A stretch of 64,000 nt of DNA from Rs1 sp000416275 (lineage in GTDB: Bacteria; Pseudomonadota; Gammaproteobacteria; Pseudomonadales; Balneatricaceae): positions 3,410,001-3,474,000 of the forward strand of contig OZ251574.1 of the NCBI GenBank assembly GCA_965243635.1. The letters run 5' to 3'. Below the pieces are notes generated by a model. The model was not told where the DNA came from, made no database searches, and worked only from the letters and a program-made list of their open reading frames with translations. Positions 37,738 through 46,675 of this stretch are shown piece by piece. The first letter of the stretch is position 1. Each line of letters begins with the position of its first letter. The position numbers were made by a program, and so were the translations under genes.

Positions 37738-39507
37738 TTACACTTTAATTTTTTCGCGCAATCTAATATTTAGCTCTTTCAACTGCTCTTTACTCACCTC
37801 ACCAGGCGCATTCGTCAGAGGACAAGCAGCAGTCTGAGTCTTAGGAAAAGCGATCACTTCACGAATAGATTCAGTACCGGCCATCAACATAATTAATCGA
37901 TCTAGACCAAAAGCCAAACCGCCATGTGGTGGTGCACCAAATTTCAGAGCGTTTAGCAAAAAGCCAAATTTTTCTTCTGCTTCATCATCGGAAATACCCA
38001 GGCAGCGGAACACTGCTTTTTGCATTTCACTCTGATGAATACGAATTGATCCGCCACCTAGCTCACAACCATTTAACACCATGTCGTAAGCGACAGACTG
38101 TGCAGCCAACGGATCAGCCTCTAGTTCTTGCACAGTACAGCTTGGCGCGGTGAACGGGTGGTGAATTGCAGTAATACCGCCATCAGATGTTTTTTCGAAC
38201 ATCGGCCAATCGACAACCCACAACGGTGCCCACTCACAAGTGAGCATATTCAAATCAACACCAACTTTGTTGCGTAGAGCACCTAACGCCTCATTGACAA
38301 TGTTAGTTTTATCTGCGCCAAAGAAGACCAAATCACCATCTTTTGCCTCTAGCCGCTGCATGATCTGCATAGCAACTTCTTCGCCCAAAAACTTAACGAT
38401 TGGAGACTGTAGACCTTCGGCACCCTTTGCCAGATCATTGACTTTAATCCAAGCTAAGCCACGCGCTCCGTAGATCCCGACAAACTTAGTGTACTCGTCA
38501 ATCAGCTTGCGGGTCAGAGTAGCACCACCTGGAACTTTAAGGGCAGCCACTCTAGAGCCTGCATCATTGGCGGGACCGGCAAACACCTTAAACTCAATAT
38601 CAACCATTAAATCACCGACATCCACCAGCTGCATTGGGTTACGCAAATCCGGCTTGTCCGACCCGTACTTAGACATTGCCTCTGCATATGTCATGTGCGG
38701 AAACACACCCAATGCAACGTTTAACTTTTCCTGAAACAAACCAGTGATCATTTTCTCGGTCACAGCCATTATTTCATCTTGACCCATAAATGACATTTCT
38801 ATGTCAATCTGGGTGAACTCTGGCTGGCGATCTGCACGTAAATCTTCATCGCGAAAGCACTTGGCAATTTGATAGTAACGGTCAAAACCAGACACCATCA
38901 ACAGCTGCTTAAATAACTGCGGAGACTGTGGCAAGGCAAAGAAATTCCCCTCGTGGGTACGCGAAGGCACTATATAATCACGCGCGCCCTCAGGAGTTGC
39001 GCGAGTAAGAATTGGCGTTTCAATATCAAGAAAGCCATTGCTATCTAAATAGCTGCGAATGTAGGAGCTAACCGACGCTCGCAGACGCAGCTTTTGCTGC
39101 ATTTCAGGGCGACGCAAATCCATGAAACGGTTCTTTAATCTGACTTCTTCACTAACTTGCTGGTGATCATCTAATTGAAAAGGCGGCGTTTCGGACTTAT
39201 TAAGTACCACCAACTCCTTACCAAGAATCTCAACTTCACCCGTACCCATATCAGCATTAACCGTGCCATCGGGACGATTACGCACCAGGCCATGAATCTC
39301 AATGACGTATTCATTACGTACGGAGTCGGCAACGGCAAAGCTAGCTTCGCGATCTGGATCAAATACTACTTGTACTATACCCTCGCGATCGCGAACATCT
39401 AAAAAAATAACGCCACCGTGGTCTCTACGACGATGAACCCAGCCGACCAATGTAACTTCTTCACCCACTTGCTCTTTTCGCAAGTCGCCGCAATAATGAC
39501 TGCGCAT
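37738..39507 (-). CDS. aspS: Aspartyl-tRNA synthetase
   Basis: A 589-residue class IIb synthetase of bacterial type. It has an N-terminal OB-fold (VGWVHRRRDHGGVIFLDVRD), motif 2 CFRDEDLRADRQPEFTQID, a bacterial GAD insertion (about 290-420), and motif 3 GLAFGLDRLIMLMAG. It may be discriminating or non-discriminating. The sequence alone does not settle tRNA-Asn use. Length fits E. coli AspRS (590). It lies 180 bp downstream of the FmdB-type gene on the same strand, with a palindromic element between. Confidence 0.97.
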   Translation of the reverse strand: MRSHYCGDLRKEQVGEEVTLVGWVHRRRDHGGVIFLDVRDREGIVQVVFDPDREASFAVADSVRNEYVIEIHGLVRNRPDGTVNADMGTGEVEILGKELVVLNKSETPPFQLDDHQQVSEEVRLKNRFMDLRRPEMQQKLRLRASVSSYIRSYLDSNGFLDIETPILTRATPEGARDYIVPSRTHEGNFFALPQSPQLFKQLLMVSGFDRYYQIAKCFRDEDLRADRQPEFTQIDIEMSFMGQDEIMAVTEKMITGLFQEKLNVALGVFPHMTYAEAMSKYGSDKPDLRNPMQLVDVGDLMVDIEFKVFAGPANDAGSRVAALKVPGGATLTRKLIDEYTKFVGIYGARGLAWIKVNDLAKGAEGLQSPIVKFLGEEVAMQIMQRLEAKDGDLVFFGADKTNIVNEALGALRNKVGVDLNMLTCEWAPLWVVDWPMFEKTSDGGITAIHHPFTAPSCTVQELEADPLAAQSVAYDMVLNGCELGGGSIRIHQSEMQKAVFRCLGISDDEAEEKFGFLLNALKFGAPPHGGLAFGLDRLIMLMAGTESIREVIAFPKTQTAACPLTNAPGEVSKEQLKELNIRLREKIKV

Positions 39508-39611
39508 AATGTATTCCTATTGAAATTATCTAAACTATGGTTGATAGCCATGCGCCTTAAGGCAAGAAGCCGGACGCACTGCTCTTTATAAAATTTATTT
39601 TCGTATATTAA

Positions 39612-39675
39612 GAAAGTTCTGTATAACTTACCCAGAGGGTATGATAACTGCGCTCGCAACGTTATGCAGGGGCTT
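39612..39675 (-). mobile_element. 64 bp palindromic miniature element, copy C
   Basis: Exactly 64 bp like copy A and identical to it through the core (ACTTACCCAGAGGGTATGAT and CTGCGCTCGCAACGTT). The outer ends are diverged. Flanks are TATTAA (39606-39611) and CATTAA (39676-39681), matching at 5 of 6 positions. It lies between the FmdB-type gene and aspS. Confidence 0.78.
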
Positions 39676-39689
39676 CATTAACTTTAACT

Positions 39690-40097
39690 TTAACTTTGAG
39701 TGGTACTGCTTTTAGACGCAGCATTTGAGACTGATGCAGATTTACTGGTGCTTTTATCTGTAGTGCTCTTATCTGAAGCAGCTTTTTCTGAACTACTTTT
39801 ATCGGTAATACTTTCTTTGGCAGCATTTCCTTTTTCAGATTTTTCAGCTGAATCACCGCTTGCTGATTCGCTACTGGCACCTGCTTCATTACTTGATGCC
39901 AAGTTTTTCTTATTACCTGTTTTAAAGTCAGTTTCATACCAACCACTACCCGCTAATCTAAAAGAAGGTGCTGATACTTGCTTGGTTACTTTATCACTCT
40001 GACAAGAAACACAGTTAGGCAGTGCCGACGCACTGCTCATCACAAGCTTTTCAAATGTGTGATCGCACTGATCGCAGGTAAAGTCAAAAATTGGCAT
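39690..40097 (-). CDS. FmdB-family zinc-ribbon protein with Ser-rich tail
   Basis: The first 60 residues are an FmdB-type zinc ribbon: MPIFDFTCDQCDHTFEKLV then NCVSCQSD, giving two CxxC pairs. SGWYETDFK closes the family domain. The remaining 60 or so residues are low-complexity Ser/Ala/Lys/Thr, including DKSTTDKSTSK repeats, and are probably disordered. FmdB proteins are regulatory or of unknown function. It is frequently found next to aspS in gammaproteobacteria, as here. Confidence 0.87.
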   Translation of the reverse strand: MPIFDFTCDQCDHTFEKLVMSSASALPNCVSCQSDKVTKQVSAPSFRLAGSGWYETDFKTGNKKNLASSNEAGASSESASGDSAEKSEKGNAAKESITDKSSSEKAASDKSTTDKSTSKSASVSNAASKSSTTQS

Positions 40098-40205
40098 TCT
40101 TCAATCCATCATTAATCAAAGCGTCGGATTATACCTCAATAGAGGCGCTTTGTGTGGGATAAAACAGATAATTACAGCACAATATAGCCGACCGATAAAC
40201 GGGAT

Positions 40206-40658
40206 CTAAACAACTGCCACAAAACTCACTTTAGCCTCGAGCAAAGCTGTAACTTTTTGCCGTATTGCGGCAATCTCTTGCGCGGAGTACGGCTTGAAAG
40301 ACTGCTTGCCCCAGACAGGCGCAGGCCAAGCGACATCTGAGTCATAACGTACTATATGATGGATATGTAACTGTTTCACCATATTACCCAAAGCCGCCAC
40401 ATTCATTTTAGTGGCACTAAATCCATCCGCTAGCGCAGCACTTAAATCACAGGATTCCGCCATCATCAACTCTCTATCAGCTAATGACAGATGGTACAGT
40501 TCTGACACCGCGGCACGGCGCGGCACTAACACAAACCAAGGAAACTGCTGGTCATTCATCAACAGCAGTCGACACAAAGGCATTTCACCTAAAAATATAC
40601 AGTCATTTTCTAGCTGTGGATCTAATACAAAATCCATTTCTAACCTATCCATTACCAT
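40206..40658 (-). CDS. HIT-domain protein
   Basis: A 150-residue HIT protein, a likely nucleotide phosphate hydrolase or transferase. The triad region reads QLHIHHIVR. The first His of the HxHxH pattern is Gln96, His98 is at the nucleophile position and His100 at the third. The first-His-to-Gln change occurs in this HIT subfamily. WPAPVWG near residue 111 is the typical C-terminal landmark. The substrate is unknown. It is divergent from the gene at 40898. Confidence 0.85.
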   Translation of the reverse strand: MVMDRLEMDFVLDPQLENDCIFLGEMPLCRLLLMNDQQFPWFVLVPRRAAVSELYHLSLADRELMMAESCDLSAALADGFSATKMNVAALGNMVKQLHIHHIVRYDSDVAWPAPVWGKQSFKPYSAQEIAAIRQKVTALLEAKVSFVAVV

Positions 40659-40897
40659 CTCCCCTACTGAGTAATTATTTGATCAGTTTAGTAGTTTTAA
40701 TGCTGTAAAGCAGTTAAATCTGCGGATTAACGCTCGATTATCAAAAAAGCCGATCAGCGCCTCTGTGCTCAGTAAACAGCGGTCTTTTGCTCTGTTTAAT
40801 GATATCTATCCCAGCAGCAGTATATTTTGCTGATTATAACTGCAGTTTAAAGACGAACTTGTTAAGATCGGCCCAACACTCATTAACAGTTACTATT

Positions 40898-42046
40898 ATG
40901 CCTTTTGAACTTAAGATACTGCACAGCATTAATCAAATTGAGGCCCGCTCCTGGAACAACCTATGCGGTCTAGATTACCCATTTTTACGCCACGAATTTT
41001 TATTGGCGCTTGAAGAAAGCGGTTGCACCACCAAGAAAACCGGTTGGCAAGTGAGTCATATCACCGTATACCAGCAAGAATCTCTGGTATGCATTATGCC
41101 AATGTATCAAAAAACCAATTCAAACGGTGAGTATGTCTTCGACTGGGACTGGGCCGATGCCTACGCACGCAACCACCTAAACTACTACCCTAAACTATTG
41201 ACAGCCATTCCTTTTAGCCCCTGTTACGGCCCTAGAATTGCCAGTAAAATTGAGCTTTGCAAAGTATTACCTTTCATTGTTGAGCAGCTTAAAAGTATAT
41301 GTCGAGAATACGGTTTTTCCGGCTGGCACGGTCTATTTCACAGCGCCAATGAAAACAAACAACTCGCAGCGCAGCAACTATTAACCAGACAGGGATTGCA
41401 ATATCACTGGCACAACCAGCAATACCGCAGTTTTGAGCACTACCTAAGCAGTTTCACCTCACGAAAACGTAAAAACATTAAGCGAGAAAGGCGCATAGTC
41501 ACTGAACAGCAAGTGACGATTCACACAGTAGAAGGTCCGGAAATAGACCCTTTTTTACTCGAAGAATTCTACCACTGCTATCAGTTGACCTATTTAAAAA
41601 GAGACAGACAAGGCTACTTAAATATTGAATTTTTTGCCTTACTACTGAAAAGCCTAGCTAGTCATATCGTCTTATTTGTCGCTAAGCATCAGCACAAAAC
41701 CGTGGCTTGTGCCTGGTGTTTTAAAAACACCGACCCAGAAGATGCAGTGCTGTATGGAAGGTATTGGGGATCACTGGATGATTTTGACAACTTACACTTT
41801 GAAACTTGCTACTACAAGGGACTGGAGTACTGCATTGAACACAACATCCAACGCTTTGATCCAGGCGCCCAAGGCGAGCATAAAATTCAACGTGGCTTTG
41901 AACCTATCATCACTTACTCAAGCCACTACATTGCCCATCCTGAATTTAGCCTCGCAATCGCTGATTTTCTAGAGCGAGAAACTCAGGCAATTCAAGACTA
42001 CAAACCACAGCTAGAAAGCTTACTACCGTTTAAAAAAGCAACCTAA
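40898..42046 (+). CDS. FemAB/GNAT-like protein (DUF482 family)
   Basis: The 382-residue product matches DUF482 proteins. Its N-terminal half contains FLRHEFLLALEESGCT, DWDWADAYARN and PFSPCYGPR. Its C-terminal GNAT-like half contains SSFTSRKRKNIKRERR, LYGRYWGS and FDPGAQGEHKIQRGFEP. The fold is related to peptidoglycan Fem transferases, but no specific reaction is established. The ATG at 40898 gives the family N-terminus, so the longer frame to 40787 is rejected. It is monocistronic. Confidence 0.87.
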   Translation: MPFELKILHSINQIEARSWNNLCGLDYPFLRHEFLLALEESGCTTKKTGWQVSHITVYQQESLVCIMPMYQKTNSNGEYVFDWDWADAYARNHLNYYPKLLTAIPFSPCYGPRIASKIELCKVLPFIVEQLKSICREYGFSGWHGLFHSANENKQLAAQQLLTRQGLQYHWHNQQYRSFEHYLSSFTSRKRKNIKRERRIVTEQQVTIHTVEGPEIDPFLLEEFYHCYQLTYLKRDRQGYLNIEFFALLLKSLASHIVLFVAKHQHKTVACAWCFKNTDPEDAVLYGRYWGSLDDFDNLHFETCYYKGLEYCIEHNIQRFDPGAQGEHKIQRGFEPIITYSSHYIAHPEFSLAIADFLERETQAIQDYKPQLESLLPFKKAT

Positions 42047-42212
42047 AAATCACCGGCTGGATTTCTGCAATTGCTACTGGCTGAGTGCACAGCAGCGCCG
42101 TTTACCCTGCGCAATAACTGAGCAACAAAAATTCAAAAAAATATTACTATCCATTGAATATAATTTGAGAACAACGGTCATTAACAGAGGAAAGCTAGCT
42201 TTGTACGGATTT

Positions 42213-43673
42213 TTACCAGAGTTTTGATTCAGAAATCGCCAGTGTTCTAAAGGAATCATTAGCCCTAAAACTAAATAGCAATCCATCTTCTTCATTTTTA
42301 AATTGGGTGTTAAAACGAATTTTTAACTGTCTGGTAAAATTTTCATCGCCCCTGGCTTGTACAAAAAATAAATTAATATTTTTCGCAACAACTCCAGAAA
42401 CTGAATCAATCATATTTCGATAATTAGTCGTCACTCTTTTGACGATAGGCTCATCGGGATTGCGAGGATTGAGCCCGACCACCAACGCTTTATCGATAGT
42501 ACCACCATGACGTTGTGAGTCAATAAAGTAGACTCCACTGCCGATAGGGAAACGCCCCATCATGGCGAGCAAGGTTTGGGTGTATAGGGGATTGAGTCGT
42601 TTATCAACTGCTTGTTGGCGCAACATGTCATATGCTTTTATATGTAATTCTTTGTCAACTTTTGTTTTAACAGGAAGCATGAAGGATGAGTATACTTTAC
42701 ATATTTGCAGCAATTCATCTATTTGAGGGTCAGTTTTAACCTTGGGATCCATTATATCTTTGATAAAGGTAAAGCGCGCTGCACTCTCCATCAAAGCCAT
42801 ACGTTCAGTGGTACTCAGTTCAGATTTGATCTCTTTTTTATCGGTTTTTTCTCGTTTCGAAACACCTTCAACATCCTTTGAATCTAGCCCTCCAATATCA
42901 ACTTCTAACGCACCGACACCATAGTGATGAAATTCTTTACCGCTCAGGCTACTTTGCTCAAGTAACTCTTTGCGGTTTAGCTCATCAAGTAAATTATTTT
43001 CACCACTGCGGCTTAAAATTTCTAGCGAGGTAGGCGAATAGAAGCCCATTTCTTTTAGATAAATTATTTCTACAAAAATTTTCTGTAACTCAAAGAGCGC
43101 TTTAGTTTTAGCTTCTGGATCATCAGCAGAATAGGCCTTGAGTAAAACAGCTAGATACTCAGAATTAAATTTAAAGCCCTCATTTAATAACTTCTCGAGC
43201 AACAATGAAATCAAAGCTGTTTGATACATTGGCCGTAACACTTTACTCATTTCCAAGCGACTAGAAAATTTTGCATCTGACCTATCAATCGGATAGTTAA
43301 GTAAAATTGTTCCTAAAATTATTTCAAAATGTCTGCGAGTATTTTTAGTATTTATTAATATATTGATGATCTTATCAAGAATTTCTCGATTGGCTTGTTG
43401 ATGGGGCTTTATTAGTTGATCTAATTCTTTTTTTTCAGCTCGCAGCTCTTTAATTACAGTACTGACGGCATCGCGTTTAGTTTGCAGTAAAATTTTTGAA
43501 TCTAAATTGGTCGATTGTATAAATTTTTTATCAATTTCCAATGAATAAAATGCTGCTATTTGATCAGCCAGTAAATAAGTTTGCTTTTCAACACTGATCA
43601 ACTGTCGGGTCATCGTTTTGCCAGACATTAATTTGGTGAGAGGTATCTCTGATTTATTGCTAATTAAACTCAA
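42213..43673 (-). CDS. Degenerate HD-GYP-like protein, unknown function
   Basis: The 486-residue soluble protein has no obvious full-length family. Its C-terminal third resembles HD-GYP phosphodiesterases. A VYSSFMLP...KAYDMLRQQ stretch and the closing MMGRFPIGSGVYFI segment correspond to the HD-GYP 'DxYDALT...LGxYPxGSxV' region. The expected metal-binding LLHDIGK position appears as IYLKEMGFY (near residue 207), so the His-Asp pair is absent and catalysis is unlikely. The start is TTG at 43673 with AGGA upstream. A later ATG (43628) is possible. It is monocistronic, with a decayed miniature element upstream. Confidence 0.6.
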   Translation of the reverse strand: MSLISNKSEIPLTKLMSGKTMTRQLISVEKQTYLLADQIAAFYSLEIDKKFIQSTNLDSKILLQTKRDAVSTVIKELRAEKKELDQLIKPHQQANREILDKIINILINTKNTRRHFEIILGTILLNYPIDRSDAKFSSRLEMSKVLRPMYQTALISLLLEKLLNEGFKFNSEYLAVLLKAYSADDPEAKTKALFELQKIFVEIIYLKEMGFYSPTSLEILSRSGENNLLDELNRKELLEQSSLSGKEFHHYGVGALEVDIGGLDSKDVEGVSKREKTDKKEIKSELSTTERMALMESAARFTFIKDIMDPKVKTDPQIDELLQICKVYSSFMLPVKTKVDKELHIKAYDMLRQQAVDKRLNPLYTQTLLAMMGRFPIGSGVYFIDSQRHGGTIDKALVVGLNPRNPDEPIVKRVTTNYRNMIDSVSGVVAKNINLFFVQARGDENFTRQLKIRFNTQFKNEEDGLLFSFRANDSFRTLAISESKLW

Positions 43674-44048
43674 AGTATTTCCTATTTTTAGTGTAATTCT
43701 AACGGGAGCTAAGTCAGATCTACTTTCACATTTTTCAATTAGTTATGCAATAATTAAACTCTTCAATCGCATTTTGTAGCGTCACCTGAATCCCGACTTC
43801 AAAGTGTAATATATTGGTTCTACAGTGGAATTGAAAAACCTTAGCGGCACCCGTAGGTTCAATGGGTGTTTTTTAATCACTGTAGATTAGAGTTCGCGCT
43901 ACGTGATGCAGTAAAGCCACTGCTTCGGATAATATTCTTTGCTCAATTACAGCGCTAGCAGCAGCAAATTAAGCCTTCGCCCGTTAAACTCAAGAGGAGC
44001 AACCAAACAAATTTTAAGCAGCTTCCCAATCTGGTGCATGCTATTTGT
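43674..44048. other. Intergenic region with a decayed miniature element
   Basis: About 370 bp without a supported gene. The central part is the deleted element copy at 43785-43929. The remainder should hold the promoter of the HD-GYP-like gene. Confidence 0.5.
43785..43929 (-). mobile_element. 209 bp family, internally deleted copy 4 (145 bp)
   Basis: It starts CCTGAATCCCGACTTCAAAG like copy 3 and keeps the central CCCGTAGGTTCA hairpin, but lacks about 60 bp that contain the GCATTCGCTAAATAAATGCA palindrome in full copies. The far end is diverged (CACTGCTTCGG for CACTGATTCAGG). Confidence 0.75.
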
Positions 44049-44243
44049 TTAGAATAGTTTATCTGCTTCTTGATAGCGCTGAACAATTTTAACCAACACT
44101 GCTTTTTTTTGCTCTGTACAGTACAGACCCCATTCGGCAATTTCCACTCCAGAGCGCTTACAGGCGATACACAAGTCTTGCTCGTCTAGGCAACACACAC
44201 CCACACAAGGATTTTTTATTTGAATTTGTTGCTCTTTGATCAT
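44049..44243 (-). CDS. DUF1289 small cysteine-rich protein (second copy)
   Basis: A 64-residue protein with the DUF1289 core CVGVCCLDEQDLCIACKR and VEIAEWG. It has five Cys near the N-terminus that could bind a metal or Fe-S cluster. It is shorter than the copy at 9948-10220 and has no basic tail. It starts 56 bp after the MscS gene in the same direction and may be co-transcribed with it. Function unknown. Confidence 0.85.
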   Translation of the reverse strand: MIKEQQIQIKNPCVGVCCLDEQDLCIACKRSGVEIAEWGLYCTEQKKAVLVKIVQRYQEADKLF

Positions 44244-44299
44244 TACTATTTACAGCGACCTTACTAATATTTTTAATGTGAATATCCCGCAAGAACCGG

Positions 44300-46675
44300 C
44301 TAAGGTTCATCGGGAATCGGGGCTTTAACGGCAATAGGGTCGACTACATTTTGCGCAGCTGCCGCCACCGCCTGCTTGGTGCTTTCAGCTAAAGTATCGC
44401 CATGCATTACTTCAACTTTGACATTGCGCTGCGCTAAATGGATACCGTTTGCTTCAAAGGTATCGCGGATTTGATGGTATGCTTCACGCCGTATCACCCA
44501 TTGCTCGCCCGGCTTAGTCATAAATTTCACCCCGAGCACCATATTAAACTCCTCCATACGGCGCACCCCTTGCGACTTAAGAGGCTCAATAAAACTGTGT
44601 CCAAAATCAGCATTTTGTAACAGCTCTTTACCTATTTTCTTGATGAGCTTCTTAACTTTTTTCATATTCGTATCGAAGGGAATTCTAAATTCTAACTTCA
44701 TAATCACCCAGTCGCGACTGTGATTAGTGATTGACTTTAACTCCCCAAATGGAATGGTATGCACCGCACCGCGATGATGTCGCACCCTTAAAGAGCGAAT
44801 AGACATGGACTCAACCGTGCCTCTTAGATCACCTACTTCAATGTACTCGCCTACTCTAAAAGCATCATCTATCAGATAGAAGATCCCCGACACTACATCT
44901 TTAACTAAAGTCTGCGCACCAAAACCTATCGCTAAACCAATCACCCCGGCCCCCGCCAATAGCGGCCCAATATTAAAACCTACGGTCGCTAATACACTAA
45001 AGCTCACCATCGCAAACAAGGTCACTATGAGCATGGTTCGCAATAGTGGTAACAAGGTTGCCATGCGTGCCTCTGGTCCCGGCGCATGGCCATCCTCTGG
45101 AGGACTATAATCTGCAAGGCGCTTGTCTATGTAAGTTTTCGCCCAAATCCAAACCAAGTCGGCAATGAGCACCGCGGCAATAATATCAATAACAATTGTA
45201 AACACTTGCCCAGAGACAGTAACCGCGTTCGACAGCGCAAAAGGATTGTAGCCCCAAAATATCATTAACGTTAATAGCGCACTGACCACTAACACAAAAC
45301 GCATTAAGCGGCGCGCTATTGGCCGGTAATTATCGTAGGGGTGCTCATCACTGTTATCCAGCTCTGCCGCGGCGGTTTTTTCTGTCTCTAGCGTGACATG
45401 CTCTTGATCAATCTGAGTAGCCGCAACTTTCTCCTCCACTAAATTTAACTGCGTTGCCTGATCAAACAAGTAGTCAATCCAAGTGCGGAATAAGTGGCTA
45501 AGCGGAATCAAGAGGCCGATAACCAATGCAGACTGCATAATTAAAGTAATGTTTAACATCCATAGAACATAGCTGAGAATCAGTAAAATGGTAAAATAGC
45601 CGGCCCAAAATTTATACACGCCAGCATTAGTAGTCAGCGCCCGATCACCACCGTCAGCGCAAGGTTTAAACACTGAGTAAATTCTTCGCAGTGCAATTAA
45701 TGCGACCAGTAACAAGATTAAATTGCAGAGTAGATTGATTGACAGCGCGGAATGCGAAAGCAAATCAGCCTCTAATAAACTGATTAATTTATCGAACACA
45801 TTGGAGACGGCGATATTCAGTGAGGTTAAAACAATAATCACAGCCGACCAAAAAAACACTGTTTTTGCCTGTTCAGTGGTTAGCGGGACTAGGCGCAGCT
45901 CTTTTAGCCTTGGCGCGAGGAAAAAGCGAATGATCGTCGTACCGATGCGTACCATTAAGATCACAATTAGTATTTCCATCACTACATGCTCAACTAACAC
46001 TGGCCATTTAAAGGATAGAAAAACCCCAATACTGCCCAGTGAAAAGCAGAATAAGCCACCAAAAGTCAACAGCGCACGATAAAATGCAATTTTAATTCGC
46101 CGCTTTAAACTGTCGGGTTTTTGCAGCTCTAAGCGCAATAACCTGCGTCCAGTGTATTGAGCGTAGAGCCATTCAAACCCCGCCCCGACAAATAAAAATA
46201 TCAATAGATAGGTAATAGAGCGCAGTGATTCGGTGTTGGACATTTCAGATTGCCATTTATTGACGATCATCTGTGGAGCTTCCCCGACTTGCTGCCAAGC
46301 AATATATATATCTGCATTTCTCTGTCTGATCTTGTCAATTAGCCAAGTGACATTATCTCTAAAGCCATCTTCTAAACCGCTATTGCCAGCAGCTGTATTA
46401 TCTGCTGATGTGATACTCGCTTGCTCTAACCACTGTTGGATACTGGGGCTAACCAGTAATTTTTTTAACTGTTCAATCTCTTGCTCTGAGGCTAATTGAA
46501 CGCTGCTACTGGCAGTCATTTGACTGGTATCAACCGCCACTATTGGGGTGGCACTGTAAGAGTTGCTCGCCCCTAATAAACTACAGAGTATCACCAGCAT
46601 AATCGACGTCAGTAAAGCGCTGCTTCGCTGACTCGCTGCGCCTTTAGCGGTAGGTAATAGCATCACAGTATTCAT
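44300..46675 (-). CDS. Large MscS-family mechanosensitive channel
   Basis: A 791-residue protein with a signal-like N-terminus and a periplasmic segment (about 45-145). About ten membrane helices follow, then the MscS pore helix and beta domain: LLAGAGVIGLAIGFGAQTLVKDVVSGIFYLI, then FRVGEYIEVGDLRGTVESMSIRSLRVRHHRG and IPFGELKSITNHSRDW. Channels of this class release solutes on osmotic downshock. The pore segment is complete. Its ATG overlaps the stop of the upstream ferredoxin-like gene by 4 bases (ATGA), so the two are translationally coupled. Confidence 0.92.
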   Translation of the reverse strand: MNTVMLLPTAKGAASQRSSALLTSIMLVILCSLLGASNSYSATPIVAVDTSQMTASSSVQLASEQEIEQLKKLLVSPSIQQWLEQASITSADNTAAGNSGLEDGFRDNVTWLIDKIRQRNADIYIAWQQVGEAPQMIVNKWQSEMSNTESLRSITYLLIFLFVGAGFEWLYAQYTGRRLLRLELQKPDSLKRRIKIAFYRALLTFGGLFCFSLGSIGVFLSFKWPVLVEHVVMEILIVILMVRIGTTIIRFFLAPRLKELRLVPLTTEQAKTVFFWSAVIIVLTSLNIAVSNVFDKLISLLEADLLSHSALSINLLCNLILLLVALIALRRIYSVFKPCADGGDRALTTNAGVYKFWAGYFTILLILSYVLWMLNITLIMQSALVIGLLIPLSHLFRTWIDYLFDQATQLNLVEEKVAATQIDQEHVTLETEKTAAAELDNSDEHPYDNYRPIARRLMRFVLVVSALLTLMIFWGYNPFALSNAVTVSGQVFTIVIDIIAAVLIADLVWIWAKTYIDKRLADYSPPEDGHAPGPEARMATLLPLLRTMLIVTLFAMVSFSVLATVGFNIGPLLAGAGVIGLAIGFGAQTLVKDVVSGIFYLIDDAFRVGEYIEVGDLRGTVESMSIRSLRVRHHRGAVHTIPFGELKSITNHSRDWVIMKLEFRIPFDTNMKKVKKLIKKIGKELLQNADFGHSFIEPLKSQGVRRMEEFNMVLGVKFMTKPGEQWVIRREAYHQIRDTFEANGIHLAQRNVKVEVMHGDTLAESTKQAVAAAAQNVVDPIAVKAPIPDEP

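Noticed and set aside
39399..39659. 86-codon minus-strand frame overlapping the aspS start
   Set aside because: It reads through the 64 bp element and into aspS in another frame. The peptide derives from the repeat.
45723..46082. 119-codon plus-strand frame inside the MscS gene
   Set aside because: It is antisense to a conserved coding region with no ribosome-binding site or recognisable domain.
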